From: Blautia hansenii
Lineage (GTDB): Bacteria; Bacillota; Clostridia; Lachnospirales; Lachnospiraceae
DNA length: 61,018 nt
Assembly: GCF_013304445.1 (NCBI RefSeq)
Contig: NZ_JAAITA010000016.1
Span: forward strand, 1-61,018
Direction of reading: 5' to 3'
The position numbers were made by a program, and so were the translations under genes. A model generated the notes under the pieces. It did not search any database, was not told where the DNA came from, and worked only from the letters and a program-made list of their open reading frames with translations. Position 1 is the stretch's first letter; every line of letters starts with the position of its first letter. Positions 35,773 through 45,001 of this stretch are shown here, piece by piece.

Positions 35773-37428
35773 GTGAAGAACAGCAGCAAATACAAAAGAC
35801 AGTATTTCCTTCCCCCGGTAAAGTGTATGGACTGGGCAGAGAAGGACTATGTAGACCATGCGCCGGTATGGTGCAGTGTGGATTTAAGAGACGGGAATCA
35901 GGCCTTGGTCATTCCCATGAATCTGGAGCAGAAGGTGGAATTTTTTAAACTACTGGTAAAAATTGGGTTTAAAGAAATTGAAGTAGGGTTTCCTGCCGCA
36001 TCTGAAACAGAATACACTTTCCTTCGTACCCTGATTGAAGAAAATCTCATTCCAGATGATGTGACAATTCAGGTTCTGACGCAGGCCAGAGAGCATATTA
36101 TCAAAAAAACTTTTGAAGCGGTAAAAGGCGCCAAAAACGTCATTGTTCATGTATATAACTCCACTTCTCTTGCGCAGAGAGAGCAGGTGTTTAAAAAATC
36201 CAAAGAAGAAATTCTGCGGATTGCCGTAGAGGGAGCAAAACTGTTAAAGGAGCTTACGGAGAAAGCGGGAGAACAGTACCGTTTTGAGTACAGCCCGGAG
36301 AGTTTTACGGGAACAGAGCCAGAGTATGCTCTGGAAGTGTGCAATGCAGTTTTGGAGGTATGGAAACCTCAGGCAGACCGAAAGGCCATTATAAACCTGC
36401 CGGTTACGGTACAGCATTCCATGCCTCATGTGTATGCCAGCCAGGTGGAATATATGTGTAAAAACCTGAAATACAGAGAAAACGTAGTAGTTTCCCTGCA
36501 CCCGCACAATGACCGGGGGTGTGGTGTGGCAGATTCCGAAATGGGGCTTTTAGCCGGAGCAGACCGTATTGAGGGAACCCTGTTTGGAAACGGAGAGCGA
36601 ACCGGAAATGTGGATATTGTAACCCTGGCTTTAAATATGTATTCCCAGGGGGTAGAACCAAATCTGGACTTTACCCATATGACAGATATCTGTGAGCAGT
36701 ATGAGAACTTTACCGGCATGAAAATTAACGAGAGAAGTCCTTACAGCGGAGCGTTGGTATTTGCTGCTTTTTCCGGTTCTCATCAGGATGCCATTGCAAA
36801 GGGCATGCACTGGCTGGATGAGAAGAAGCCGGAACACTGGACGGTTCCTTATCTGCCCATTGACCCAACCGATTTGGGCAGAAATTATGACGCAGATGTG
36901 ATTCGTATTAACAGCCAGTCCGGAAAAGGCGGTGTGGGCTATATTCTGGAAACAAAATTTGGACTGAATCTTCCTGCAAAAATGCGGGAGGCTATGGGAT
37001 ATACGGCAAAGGCAGTTTCTGACCACACCCAGAAGGAACTTATGCCGGAGGAAATCTTTGAACTGTTTAAGAAAACTTTTGAAAATAAAGTTTCTCCATT
37101 TTCTGTCCGTGAGGTACACTTTAACCGGACAGCAGACAGCATGAAGGCAGAAGTGACGTCTTCTTTTAACGGAAAAACCATTACGACCCGGGCAGCAGGA
37201 AACGGACGTCTGGACGCTGTGAGCAATGCGTTGAAGCAGGCTTATGATTTGCAGTTTGAACTGGTGACTTATCAGGAGCATGCTCTGGAAAAAAGCTCCA
37301 GCTCCAGAGCCATTGCCTATGTGGGAATCCAGAAGCCAGACAGAACACTGGCTTGGGGAGCAGGAATTGATGCGGACATTATCAGCGCTTCTATTGACGC
37401 TTTGGTCACGGCGATTAATAATCGATAA
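35773..37428 (+). CDS. leuA: 2-Isopropylmalate synthase, long LeuA form
   Basis: Condenses acetyl-CoA with 2-ketoisovalerate in the first leucine-specific step. DLRDGNQALVIPMNLEQK carries the metal-binding Asp, VSLHPHNDRGCGVADSEMG the HxH motif and ENFTGMKINERSPYSG the subdomain block. 551 residues with a C-terminal LeuA regulatory domain (about 430-551) for leucine feedback. This is the long type found in actinobacteria, fungi and some clostridia. GTG 35773 follows GGGAGG. It is 5.3 kb from leuCD. Confidence 0.94.
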   Translation: MKNSSKYKRQYFLPPVKCMDWAEKDYVDHAPVWCSVDLRDGNQALVIPMNLEQKVEFFKLLVKIGFKEIEVGFPAASETEYTFLRTLIEENLIPDDVTIQVLTQAREHIIKKTFEAVKGAKNVIVHVYNSTSLAQREQVFKKSKEEILRIAVEGAKLLKELTEKAGEQYRFEYSPESFTGTEPEYALEVCNAVLEVWKPQADRKAIINLPVTVQHSMPHVYASQVEYMCKNLKYRENVVVSLHPHNDRGCGVADSEMGLLAGADRIEGTLFGNGERTGNVDIVTLALNMYSQGVEPNLDFTHMTDICEQYENFTGMKINERSPYSGALVFAAFSGSHQDAIAKGMHWLDEKKPEHWTVPYLPIDPTDLGRNYDADVIRINSQSGKGGVGYILETKFGLNLPAKMREAMGYTAKAVSDHTQKELMPEEIFELFKKTFENKVSPFSVREVHFNRTADSMKAEVTSSFNGKTITTRAAGNGRLDAVSNALKQAYDLQFELVTYQEHALEKSSSSRAIAYVGIQKPDRTLAWGAGIDADIISASIDALVTAINNR

Positions 37429-37493
37429 ACAGAGAATATTATACGAAAAACAAAGATGAAATTGTGCAGAATTCCTAAAAACAAGGTATCAGC

Positions 37494-37523
37494 TTGACTT
37501 TGGTATCGAAAGTCCTTTATAAT
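37494..37523 (+). promoter_or_regulatory. Promoter of the SleB-type hydrolase gene
   Basis: TTGACT (37494-37499), 18-bp spacer, TATAAT (37518-37523). Confidence 0.6.
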
Positions 37524-37570
37524 TTCAGAAAATCAGTGTTAGAAAATACAACAGGCTAAAGGAAAAACGT

Positions 37571-38416
37571 ATGGACATTATATGTGCAATTTTAACCGGT
37601 TTTCATTACCTTATGGAGAAGATGGAAAGATTTGCGGCAAGAGTCAAGATTTCCAAAAAGAGCAGAAGAGAAAAAGCAATCTTTCTGTTAGGTGTTATTG
37701 CCGTGGCTGCTTTGGATTTTGCCTGCCACGGGGTACATGCCGCAGGATTTCATGAAGTCTATGCAGCCGAATCGGAAGAAGAGGATGAGGATGAGCCGGA
37801 GAAGAACAGCACTTACGGGCTGGATTCCATTGTGGAAGGTGTTTTCATCAGTCAGAATACCCAGACAGAAGTAGAAAAACTGGGAACTTCCTTTGAAGTG
37901 GTTCTGGTAGGGCAGCGCATGGGAAGAAGAGAACTGGCTTCAGAACTGGATTTCAGTGACCAGGGTGCCCGGGAAGTGGAAAAGCTTCAGGATAAATCCA
38001 TAGGGATATCGGAAGAACAGTTACCTATGTCGGATGAGGATTACAACACCCTGCTGAAAATCGTAGAGGCAGAGGCCGGAGGCGAAGATATGAAAGGAAA
38101 GATTCTGGTGGCTAATGTGATTTTTAACCGTGTAAAAAGCCCTCAGTTTCCATCCACCGTGACAGACGTGGTTTGGGAGAATGTAGCGGGAAGTCCTCAG
38201 TTTTCCCCTACAGCAGATGGCAGGATTTACACAGTAACGGTCTCTGAAGAAACCAGAGAAGCCGTAAACCGGGCCATTGACGGCGAGGACTATTCCCAGG
38301 GTGCTTTGTTTTTTGTAGAAGAGGCGTATGCAGATAAAGGCAATGTTGCATGGTTTAAAAAAGATTTGAAATTTTTGTTTAAATACGGAGTACATGATTT
38401 TTATACATATCCGTAA
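37571..38416 (+). CDS. Cell-wall hydrolase, SleB family
   Basis: A membrane-anchoring segment near residues 37-50 (KAIFLLGVIAVAALDFA) and an acidic linker (SEEEDEDEPEKN) lead to a C-terminal Hydrolase_2/SleB domain from about residue 155: LLKIVEAEAGGEDMKGKILV with the catalytic Glu, ANVIFNRVKS and QFSPTADGRIY. SleB-type enzymes cleave cortex or vegetative peptidoglycan outside the membrane. No LysM or cortex-binding module precedes it. thrC starts 14 bases downstream. Confidence 0.85.
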   Translation: MDIICAILTGFHYLMEKMERFAARVKISKKSRREKAIFLLGVIAVAALDFACHGVHAAGFHEVYAAESEEEDEDEPEKNSTYGLDSIVEGVFISQNTQTEVEKLGTSFEVVLVGQRMGRRELASELDFSDQGAREVEKLQDKSIGISEEQLPMSDEDYNTLLKIVEAEAGGEDMKGKILVANVIFNRVKSPQFPSTVTDVVWENVAGSPQFSPTADGRIYTVTVSEETREAVNRAIDGEDYSQGALFFVEEAYADKGNVAWFKKDLKFLFKYGVHDFYTYP

Positions 38417-38430
38417 GAAAGGACGGAAAT

Positions 38431-39918
38431 ATGCAGGTATTATACAGAAGTACAAGAGGAACAGACAAAGCATATACAGCATCAGAGGCAATTTTAAAGG
38501 GACTTTCCGAAGACGGCGGGCTGTTTGTACCGGACAGGATTCCAAAGCTGGATCTGCCGTTGTCCGCACTGGCAGGCATGACCTATCAGGAGACTGCTTA
38601 TGAGGTTATGCGCCGTTTCCTCACAGATTTTACAGCAGAGGAATTAAAGCAGTGCATAGAGAATGCTTATGATGAAAAATTTGACACCCCAAAGATTGCC
38701 CCCTTGGTTGAGAAAAACGGCACTTTTTATCTGGAATTGTTCCACGGAGCAACCATTGCATTTAAAGATATGGCGCTTTCCATTCTTCCTCATCTGCTGA
38801 CAACAGCGGCAAAGAAAAATCAGGTGAAGAATGAAATCGTAATTCTCACTGCTACTTCAGGAGATACCGGAAAAGCGGCTATGGCAGGCTTTGCAGACGT
38901 ACCGGGTACCCGAATCATTGTGTTTTACCCCAAGAATGGCGTCAGCCCTATTCAGGAAAAGCAGATGGTGACACAGAAGGGGAAAAATACTTATGTAGTG
39001 GGAATTACCGGGAATTTTGATGATGCCCAGACTGGTGTGAAGAAAATGTTTAACGACAAAGAACTGGCAGCGCAGCTGGATGCAGCAGGTTTTCAGTTTT
39101 CTTCTGCAAACTCGATTAACATCGGCCGTCTAGTTCCACAGGTGGTATACTATGTCTATGCTTACGGAAAACTTCTGGCAGAAGGAAAAATCCATGAGGG
39201 TGAGAAAATCAATGTGGTAGTGCCTACCGGAAATTTTGGAAATATTCTGGCAGCTTATTACGCAAAACTTATGGGTTTGCCCCTTGGAAAATTTATCTGT
39301 GCCTCCAATGAAAATAAAGTTCTTTATGATTTCTTTTCCACTGGCTGCTATGACAGGAACAGAGCATTTATGCTTACGAATTCACCTTCCATGGATATTT
39401 TAATTTCCAGCAATCTGGAAAGGCTGATTTACCGTATTGCCGGAAATGACCCAGAGAAAAACAGCCGGCTTATGGAGGGTCTGGCGAAAGACGGAAAGTA
39501 TGAAATTACGGATGAAATGAAGCAGAATCTTCAGGAATTTTACGGAAACTATGCCACAGAGGAAGAAACAGCCGGGGCTATCCGCAGACTGTATGAAGAA
39601 ACAGGTTATGTTATGGATACCCATACGGCAGTGGCTGAGGCGGTTTACGAAAAATACCGTCAGGAGACCAAAGACGAGACAAAGACCGTAATCGCTTCTA
39701 CAGCAAGTCCGTTTAAGTTTACCAGAAGTGTGATGAATTCCATTGATGGAAAATACGACGCCCTGTCTGATTTTGAGCTGGTAGACCAGTTGTCCCGGAT
39801 TGCCGGAGTAAGAGTGCCAAAAGCTATTGAAGAAATTCGCACAGCACCGGTTCTCCATGACCGGGTAATCGCAGCAGAGGAAATGCCGCAGGCTGTGAAA
39901 GAAATCCTGGGTGTATGA
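38431..39918 (+). CDS. thrC: Threonine synthase
   Basis: A PLP enzyme converting O-phosphohomoserine to threonine. The Schiff-base Lys is about residue 112 in FHGATIAFKDMALSI, and TATSGDTGKAAM and VPTGNFGNILAAYYA are phosphate and cofactor loops. 495 residues, the fungal/enterobacterial-like fold type rather than the short form. GGAC and AAAGGA lie before the ATG. It precedes an HD protein, overlapping no frame. Confidence 0.95.
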   Translation: MQVLYRSTRGTDKAYTASEAILKGLSEDGGLFVPDRIPKLDLPLSALAGMTYQETAYEVMRRFLTDFTAEELKQCIENAYDEKFDTPKIAPLVEKNGTFYLELFHGATIAFKDMALSILPHLLTTAAKKNQVKNEIVILTATSGDTGKAAMAGFADVPGTRIIVFYPKNGVSPIQEKQMVTQKGKNTYVVGITGNFDDAQTGVKKMFNDKELAAQLDAAGFQFSSANSINIGRLVPQVVYYVYAYGKLLAEGKIHEGEKINVVVPTGNFGNILAAYYAKLMGLPLGKFICASNENKVLYDFFSTGCYDRNRAFMLTNSPSMDILISSNLERLIYRIAGNDPEKNSRLMEGLAKDGKYEITDEMKQNLQEFYGNYATEEETAGAIRRLYEETGYVMDTHTAVAEAVYEKYRQETKDETKTVIASTASPFKFTRSVMNSIDGKYDALSDFELVDQLSRIAGVRVPKAIEEIRTAPVLHDRVIAAEEMPQAVKEILGV

Positions 39919-39946
39919 GAATGCTTCGGCAGAAAGAGGAGAGAAT

Positions 39947-40726
39947 ATGGAAAAAATTGACCTGGAGTATGCGAAGAAAAGTTTTCGGGAATATCTGCAG
40001 TCCTATGACCAGAAGGATGAAAAAATCAAATTAAAGAGAATTCATACGTTCTGTGTAGTGGACGCAGCGGAATATATCTGCAGGCATGAGAGGCTTTCCC
40101 AAGAGGATACGCAGCTGGCACTTTTGATTGCCTTGCTTCATGATATCGGCCGGTTTGAGCAGCTGAAGAAATACAACAGCTATGATGACAACATTATGGA
40201 TCATGCGGATTTTGGTGTGCAGGTGTTGTTTCAGGAGGGTATGATTCGGAAGTTCCTTGAGACTCAGGAATATGATGAGCTTATCCGTCAGGCCATTGCC
40301 AATCATTCCCGCTATGCGCTGCCTGAAATTGCAGATGAGAGAGCGCTTCTTCACTGCAGGATTATCCGGGATGCGGACAAACTGGACAATTTCCGGGTGA
40401 AGGCTACAGAAAGCCTCGAAGCACATTTTGATGTGTCAAAGGAGGTTGTGGAGAAAGAAACGGTTTCCGATAATATTCTGGAAGCAATCCGAGAAAACCG
40501 GTGCATTTTAAGAGGAGAGCGAACCACACATCTCGATATGTGGATTTCTTACCTGGCCTTTATTTTTGACTTGAACTTTCCCTCCAGTTTCCGATATATT
40601 CTGGAGCATGACTATGTAAATCACAACATTGACCGCATGGCATATGCGTCAGAAGTGACCAGAGGGCGAATGGAAGAAATCAGAAATATTTGCCTGGAAT
40701 ATCTGGAAAAGCGCAGTCGTGGTTAA
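39947..40726 (+). CDS. HD-domain hydrolase
   Basis: HD superfamily motif LLHDIGRFEQLK with an upstream His in RIHTFCVVDAAEYI and downstream His in QAIANHSRYALPEI and RDADKLDNFRV. 259 residues. ATG 39947 has AGAGGAGAG before it; the longer frame from 39911 overlaps the thrC stop without a site. Substrate unknown; not paralogous in length to the HD protein at 32264-32848. Confidence 0.82.
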   Translation: MEKIDLEYAKKSFREYLQSYDQKDEKIKLKRIHTFCVVDAAEYICRHERLSQEDTQLALLIALLHDIGRFEQLKKYNSYDDNIMDHADFGVQVLFQEGMIRKFLETQEYDELIRQAIANHSRYALPEIADERALLHCRIIRDADKLDNFRVKATESLEAHFDVSKEVVEKETVSDNILEAIRENRCILRGERTTHLDMWISYLAFIFDLNFPSSFRYILEHDYVNHNIDRMAYASEVTRGRMEEIRNICLEYLEKRSRG

Positions 40727-40766
40727 AAAGTTGTTAAATTTTTCTGTGTGAATTGGCGCATTTTTG

Positions 40767-40795
40767 TTGAAATATTTCATATACTAGAGTATAAT
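40767..40795 (+). promoter_or_regulatory. Promoter of 6S RNA
   Basis: TTGAAA (40767-40772), 17-bp spacer, TATAAT (40790-40795), start predicted at about 40802. Confidence 0.8.
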
Positions 40796-40805
40796 AACAA
40801 TTAAG

Positions 40806-41016
40806 AAAAGTCCTGGGGTGTACGAGGCTCCCATTTATTTTGAACCTACATTACTTTAAACGGGATTCCTATATTGCCGTCTCAGATGTCAGGCCGTCAT
40901 TGTGCAGCGGAAGACAGAAGATTCGGCTGCGGTTGCCCACCTAGCATAAGCTAGGAGTCAGAAGATGGGAAACGGCACTCTGGGATAAAAAATAAGACCC
41001 TGAAAAGGGTTTTTTT
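40806..41016 (+). ncRNA. ssrS: 6S RNA
   Basis: A 10-bp terminal helix closes TCCTGGGGTG (40811-40820) with CACTCTGGGA (40976-40985). Inside lie long, partly paired arms flanking a large open region, the promoter-mimic architecture by which 6S RNA sequesters sigma-A RNA polymerase. The 5' end TCCTGGGGTGTACGAGG and the segment GAACCTACATTACTTTAAAC resemble clostridial 6S RNAs as I remember them. It has its own promoter, and the terminator ACCCT/AGGGT with seven T (40994-41016). It fills the gap between the HD gene and galM. Confidence 0.8.
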
Positions 41017-41068
41017 CATATGAAAAAACAGAATTTTTAAACATTAACAGGAAAGCAGGTAGAGAAAC

Positions 41069-42133
41069 ATGGGGATTCAGAAACAGTTATTCGGGAAAAG
41101 TCCGGACAACCGGGAGGTTTTTTTATACGAGATTACAAATGAGAATCATATGACTATAGCGGTCAGTGACTTTGGAGCCACGCTGGTAAAAGTACTGGTG
41201 CCGGATAGGGACGGACACCTTCGGGATGTGGTATTGGGATATGACAGTGCAGAAGGATACTATGATAATCCAGGGCATTTCGGCGCCGTGGTGGGAAGAA
41301 ACGGAAATCGTATCAAAGCTGCAAAATTTACCATCAATGGGAAGGAATATCAGCTGGCCGTCAATGACAATAAAAACAATTTACATAGCGGTCCCAACTG
41401 GTACCGCACCCGTGTATGGAATGTAACAGAAATCAATGAAGAAAAAAACAGTGTTACCTTCGGAATTTTAAGTCCGGACGGTGACCAGGGATTTCCGGGA
41501 AATTATACCGGGTATGTGACTTATGAGCTGACAGAAGCAAATGAGATTGTGCTGCATTATGAAGGAAGTGCGGATATGGATACGGTTGTGAATATGACCA
41601 ATCATTCTTACTTCAATCTGGCCGGACATAAAGCAGGTGCAGAGGCTATGCTGAATCATGTGGTGCAGATTTTTGCACCGGAATACACACCGGTCAGCGA
41701 CAGCGAAGCCATTCCTACAGGAGAAATTCTTCCGGTAAAAGGGACACCTATGGACTTTACTAAGCCAAAGACCATTGGACAGGATGTGGAAGCTGACTTT
41801 GAACAGCTGAAACTTTTGGGCGGCTATGACCATAATTATGCCCTCTGCCGTGAAAAAGGAGAATTGCAGCAGGCGGCAAAAATTGTCTGCAAAGAATCCG
41901 GTATTGAGATGGAAGTTTTCACAGACCTTCCGGGCATGCAGTTCTATATCGGTAACTTCATTGAGAAAGAAAACGGAAAAGAAGGCTGTGTTTATGAAAA
42001 ACGGGGCGGCTTCTGTATGGAAACCCAATACTATCCAGATGCCTGCAATCAGCCGGCGTTTCAGAGTTCTGTATTAAAAGCGGGAGAAAAATACGATACG
42101 GTAACGGTGTACAAGTTCTCATCAGAAAAATAA
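41069..42133 (+). CDS. galM: Aldose 1-epimerase (mutarotase)
   Basis: Interconverts alpha and beta anomers of glucose or galactose. Catalytic His in NMTNHSYFNLAGH, binding motif GRNGNRI and the C-terminal Glu in GGFCMETQYYPDA. 354 residues. AAGCAGG precedes the ATG. No galactose operon surrounds it; a terminator on each side makes it monocistronic. Confidence 0.93.
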   Translation: MGIQKQLFGKSPDNREVFLYEITNENHMTIAVSDFGATLVKVLVPDRDGHLRDVVLGYDSAEGYYDNPGHFGAVVGRNGNRIKAAKFTINGKEYQLAVNDNKNNLHSGPNWYRTRVWNVTEINEEKNSVTFGILSPDGDQGFPGNYTGYVTYELTEANEIVLHYEGSADMDTVVNMTNHSYFNLAGHKAGAEAMLNHVVQIFAPEYTPVSDSEAIPTGEILPVKGTPMDFTKPKTIGQDVEADFEQLKLLGGYDHNYALCREKGELQQAAKIVCKESGIEMEVFTDLPGMQFYIGNFIEKENGKEGCVYEKRGGFCMETQYYPDACNQPAFQSSVLKAGEKYDTVTVYKFSSEK

Positions 42134-42141
42134 AGCAAAAA

Positions 42142-42171
42142 AGAAAGAGTTCCGAAATCGGGACTCTTTCT
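42142..42171 (+). terminator. Terminator of galM
   Basis: AGAAAGAGT (42142-42150) and ACTCTTTCT (42163-42171) enclose a CCG/CGG inner stem. It ends six bases before the next open frame. Confidence 0.75.
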
Positions 42172-42176
42172 GGCGT

Positions 42177-43658
42177 ATGGAAAAGGAATTTCCCACATAT
42201 ATTAGGAATATGAACTGGAAAGAAAAATTAAAATGGAAACTCCTGATTATCGGAGCTGCTCTGGTAGGAATTTTGATTGTGTGGTGTGCAGGAAAGGCGG
42301 GAGAGAAGCAAGCAAATGCCGGGAAAGAAATTCTGAAGGAGTATGCTTTAAGGGAGAATGAATGGGCAAGCGCAGGGACAAAATTTCAGCCTGAACAGCA
42401 GGCTGAAGAAGAGCATGCACAAAAGCAGCAGGAACAGACAGCACAGGAAGACAGTCAGCAGACACAGTCGGCCGCCGCAGATGTGCAGGAAACCTATGGA
42501 AAAGGACCGGACATCAAGGTACTGCTCATGACGTCAGGGTATCAAAGCTATTTTCATGAACAGATTTCTTTGAAAGTGCACGGGAATTATGAACTGGAAG
42601 GGGCAGAGTCTCAACAGATTCCCGATGGGGAAATTCTGACTTTGGATGCAGACAGCCCGCAGATTTCGGATGGAACTTTGTCCCTGAAGCCTTTAGAAGA
42701 AGACAGCCGGATAGAGCTGCTTTCCATAGAACGGGGCCAGGGAAACCCCCGGTATCGCGGCAGTTTGACAGTATACCGGGAAGAGAAGGGGCTGCGTATG
42801 GTAAATACGCTGCCCCTGGAAGAGTACCTCTGCGGTGTGGTTCCCAGTGAAATGCCTGCATCCTATCCGGAGGAGGCGCTGAAAGCCCAGGCGGTCTGCG
42901 CCCGTACCTATGCCAGTGTACAGATGCAGGAAAGCAAGCTGGAGGATTTGGGCGCGCAGGTAGACGACAGTGTGGCCTTTCAGGTGTATCAGAACAGCCC
43001 GGAGGCGGAGAGCAGTACCAAAGCAGTAGAAAACACGGCGGGAAAGATTCTGCTGAGTGACGGGGCGCCCATCTGCGCCTATTATTTTTCTACCTCTCAC
43101 GGAAAGACCAGTACGGACGAGGTATGGGAGGCTTCTGCCCCCTCCTCTTATCTGCAGAGTGTGGCATGCAGTTATGATGCAGCAGAACCCTGGTACAAAT
43201 GGAAGGTATCTGTGGCAAAAGAAACCGTTTTGTCAAATGTGCAGAAGCTTTATCCGGAGGTAAAAGCCGTAGAGGCATTGGAAATCCGGGAGAAAGGAGA
43301 GGGAGATGCCGTTCTGAAGCTGGCTGTCCATACAGATAAAGGCATAAAAGAGTGCCGCAGCGAATATGACATCCGTTCTCTGCTGGCGCCTGTAGGAGCA
43401 ACCATTATTCGGCAGGATGGTTCTGAGGCCAGGGGAGGTACGCTTTTGCCCAGCGCTTATTTTGATTTGCAGGAGCAGAAGAATACGGAAGGTGTGACAG
43501 AGGGATGGGAGATAAGCGGCGGAGGTTACGGACATGGTGTGGGTATGAGCCAGAACGGCGCGAAAGGCATGGCTGCCCAGGGGAAAAACTGGGAGGAAAT
43601 TCTGCAGTATTTTTACAAAGATATTGAAATCGGAAATTTGAACCAGGTTGTCAAGTGA
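42177..43658 (+). CDS. SpoIID/LytB-domain protein
   Basis: An N-terminal membrane anchor (WKLLIIGAALVGILIVWCAG), a Glu/Gln-rich linker (residues about 60-105), then the SpoIID/LytB domain: RGSLTVYREEKGLRMVNTLP, LEEYLCGVVPSEMPASYPEE, ALKAQAVCARTYA and the C-terminal GGGYGHGVGMSQNGAKGM. SpoIID is a lytic transglycosylase of engulfment; relatives act more generally on stripped glycan strands. The start is uncertain: no good ribosome site precedes ATG 42177 or the in-frame ATG 42210. Confidence 0.88.
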   Translation: MEKEFPTYIRNMNWKEKLKWKLLIIGAALVGILIVWCAGKAGEKQANAGKEILKEYALRENEWASAGTKFQPEQQAEEEHAQKQQEQTAQEDSQQTQSAAADVQETYGKGPDIKVLLMTSGYQSYFHEQISLKVHGNYELEGAESQQIPDGEILTLDADSPQISDGTLSLKPLEEDSRIELLSIERGQGNPRYRGSLTVYREEKGLRMVNTLPLEEYLCGVVPSEMPASYPEEALKAQAVCARTYASVQMQESKLEDLGAQVDDSVAFQVYQNSPEAESSTKAVENTAGKILLSDGAPICAYYFSTSHGKTSTDEVWEASAPSSYLQSVACSYDAAEPWYKWKVSVAKETVLSNVQKLYPEVKAVEALEIREKGEGDAVLKLAVHTDKGIKECRSEYDIRSLLAPVGATIIRQDGSEARGGTLLPSAYFDLQEQKNTEGVTEGWEISGGGYGHGVGMSQNGAKGMAAQGKNWEEILQYFYKDIEIGNLNQVVK

Positions 43659-43714
43659 GCAGATTCGTGATATAATTGGCGAAATTGTGTGAAAAGGAAC
43701 AGAGGGGAGTCTGT

Positions 43715-44674
43715 ATGAAACGATTCAGAAAAGCGGTGGATACCGTTATAGGCTTTACAAACAGCATGAGCAGAAATCATACTACAGCCTACGCAGCTCA
43801 GGCCGCTTATTTTATTATACTTTCCTTTATCCCTTTTATGCTGCTTTTGATGACCTCTGTAAAGTATACTCCTTTGACAAGAGAAGAAGTGATACAGGCT
43901 GTAATGCAGATATGTCCGGAAAATTTTGACAGTTTTATCCGGGGCATTGTAGGCGAGGTCTATGAAAAGTCTCTGGGTGTTGTGCCTGTTTCCGCAGTTA
44001 TGGCTATGTGGTCTGCCGGTAAGGGGATTCAGGCTTTAACCAATGGATTCAACTGTATTTATCAGGTGGAAGAGACCCGTAATTATATTGTAACCAGAAT
44101 CCGTGCAGTCTTTTATACGCTGGTGTTTGTCCTTGCTATTGTATTGACCCTGACGCTGCAGGTTTTTGGAAACAGTCTGCAGAGAGAACTGAGTAAGCGC
44201 CTTCCGTTTCTGGATAAGCTGGTGGGAATGATTATCAGTATGCGTGTGGTGATTACCTTAAGCATGTTGTGTCTGGTTTTCCTGCTGATATATAAATTTA
44301 TTCCAAACAGAAAAGCGACCTTCTGGAGCCAGTTTCCGGGAGCCGTATTTTCTTCTTTGTGTTGGTCCGGATTTTCTTTTTGTTTTTCTATTTACATTGA
44401 CGTTTACAACGGCGCTACCAATATGTACGGAAGTATGACCACCATTGTGCTGGTTCTGCTGTGGCTGTATTTCTGTATGATGTTTGTGATGATTGGGGCG
44501 CAGATAAACCATTATTTTGAAGAAAAATTTCGCAGGGTTCATGATGCAGCCAGAGAAGCCATACGGCGGGAATATTATCAGCTGACCAGGTCGGAGGAGG
44601 AAGAAGAGCCGGAGAAAAAGGCAGCTGCCGGAGAAGGAACAGAAAAGAAAAAAGAAATTCTTGACAGAAACTGA
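43715..44674 (+). CDS. YihY/BrkB-family membrane protein
   Basis: Six hydrophobic segments in the pattern of the YihY/virulence factor BrkB family: YAAQAAYFIILSFIPFMLLL, VSAVMAMWSAGKGIQALTNG, then further spans to GSMTTIVLVLLWLYFCMMFV and GAQINHYFEE. 319 residues with a charged tail. ATG 43715 follows GAGGGGAG; the open frame from 43676 lacks a site. Transported substrate unknown. Confidence 0.87.
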   Translation: MKRFRKAVDTVIGFTNSMSRNHTTAYAAQAAYFIILSFIPFMLLLMTSVKYTPLTREEVIQAVMQICPENFDSFIRGIVGEVYEKSLGVVPVSAVMAMWSAGKGIQALTNGFNCIYQVEETRNYIVTRIRAVFYTLVFVLAIVLTLTLQVFGNSLQRELSKRLPFLDKLVGMIISMRVVITLSMLCLVFLLIYKFIPNRKATFWSQFPGAVFSSLCWSGFSFCFSIYIDVYNGATNMYGSMTTIVLVLLWLYFCMMFVMIGAQINHYFEEKFRRVHDAAREAIRREYYQLTRSEEEEEPEKKAAAGEGTEKKKEILDRN

Positions 44675-44689
44675 GAAAGTGGCTACAAT
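44661..44689 (+). promoter_or_regulatory. Promoter of the pheST operon
   Basis: TTGACA (44661-44666), 17-bp spacer, TACAAT (44684-44689). The -35 box lies inside the last codons of the upstream membrane-protein gene. Confidence 0.8.
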
Positions 44690-44695
44690 ATAGGT

Positions 44696-44960
44696 CAGAT
44701 ATGACAAAGACAAGGAAAGTGTAAGTAGATATTTGTTTCCTGCCAGAGAAGGAGAGTCATCGGCTGAAAGCTCTCTTCAGTTCAGACAGATATTGAAGTT
44801 CCCACCGGAGTTGCATTTCCTAAATTCTGTATAAGCGGAAGAGTAAGAAATGACGTGACTGTGCGTTAAACAGATACGAGTGCCTGTTGATTGTTTTGAC
44901 AGGAACAAGGGTGGTACCACGGAATTTGACTTCGTCCCTTTTGGGGCGGAGTTTTTTTGT
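44696..44960 (+). promoter_or_regulatory. T-box riboswitch (Phe) of pheST
   Basis: The signature AAGGGTGGTACCACGG (44907-44922) is the T-box/antiterminator; its UGGU contacts the ACCA end of uncharged tRNA whose discriminator is A, as in tRNA-Phe. The specifier is TTC (44799-44801) in the Stem I loop GAAGTTCCC. A terminator with CG-rich arms around TTTT and seven T (about 44929-44957) closes the leader. High uncharged tRNA-Phe would allow read-through into pheS. Confidence 0.93.
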
Positions 44961-45001
44961 TTCATAAAATGGCTTTGTTATGATACAGAAGGGAGAATAT
45001 C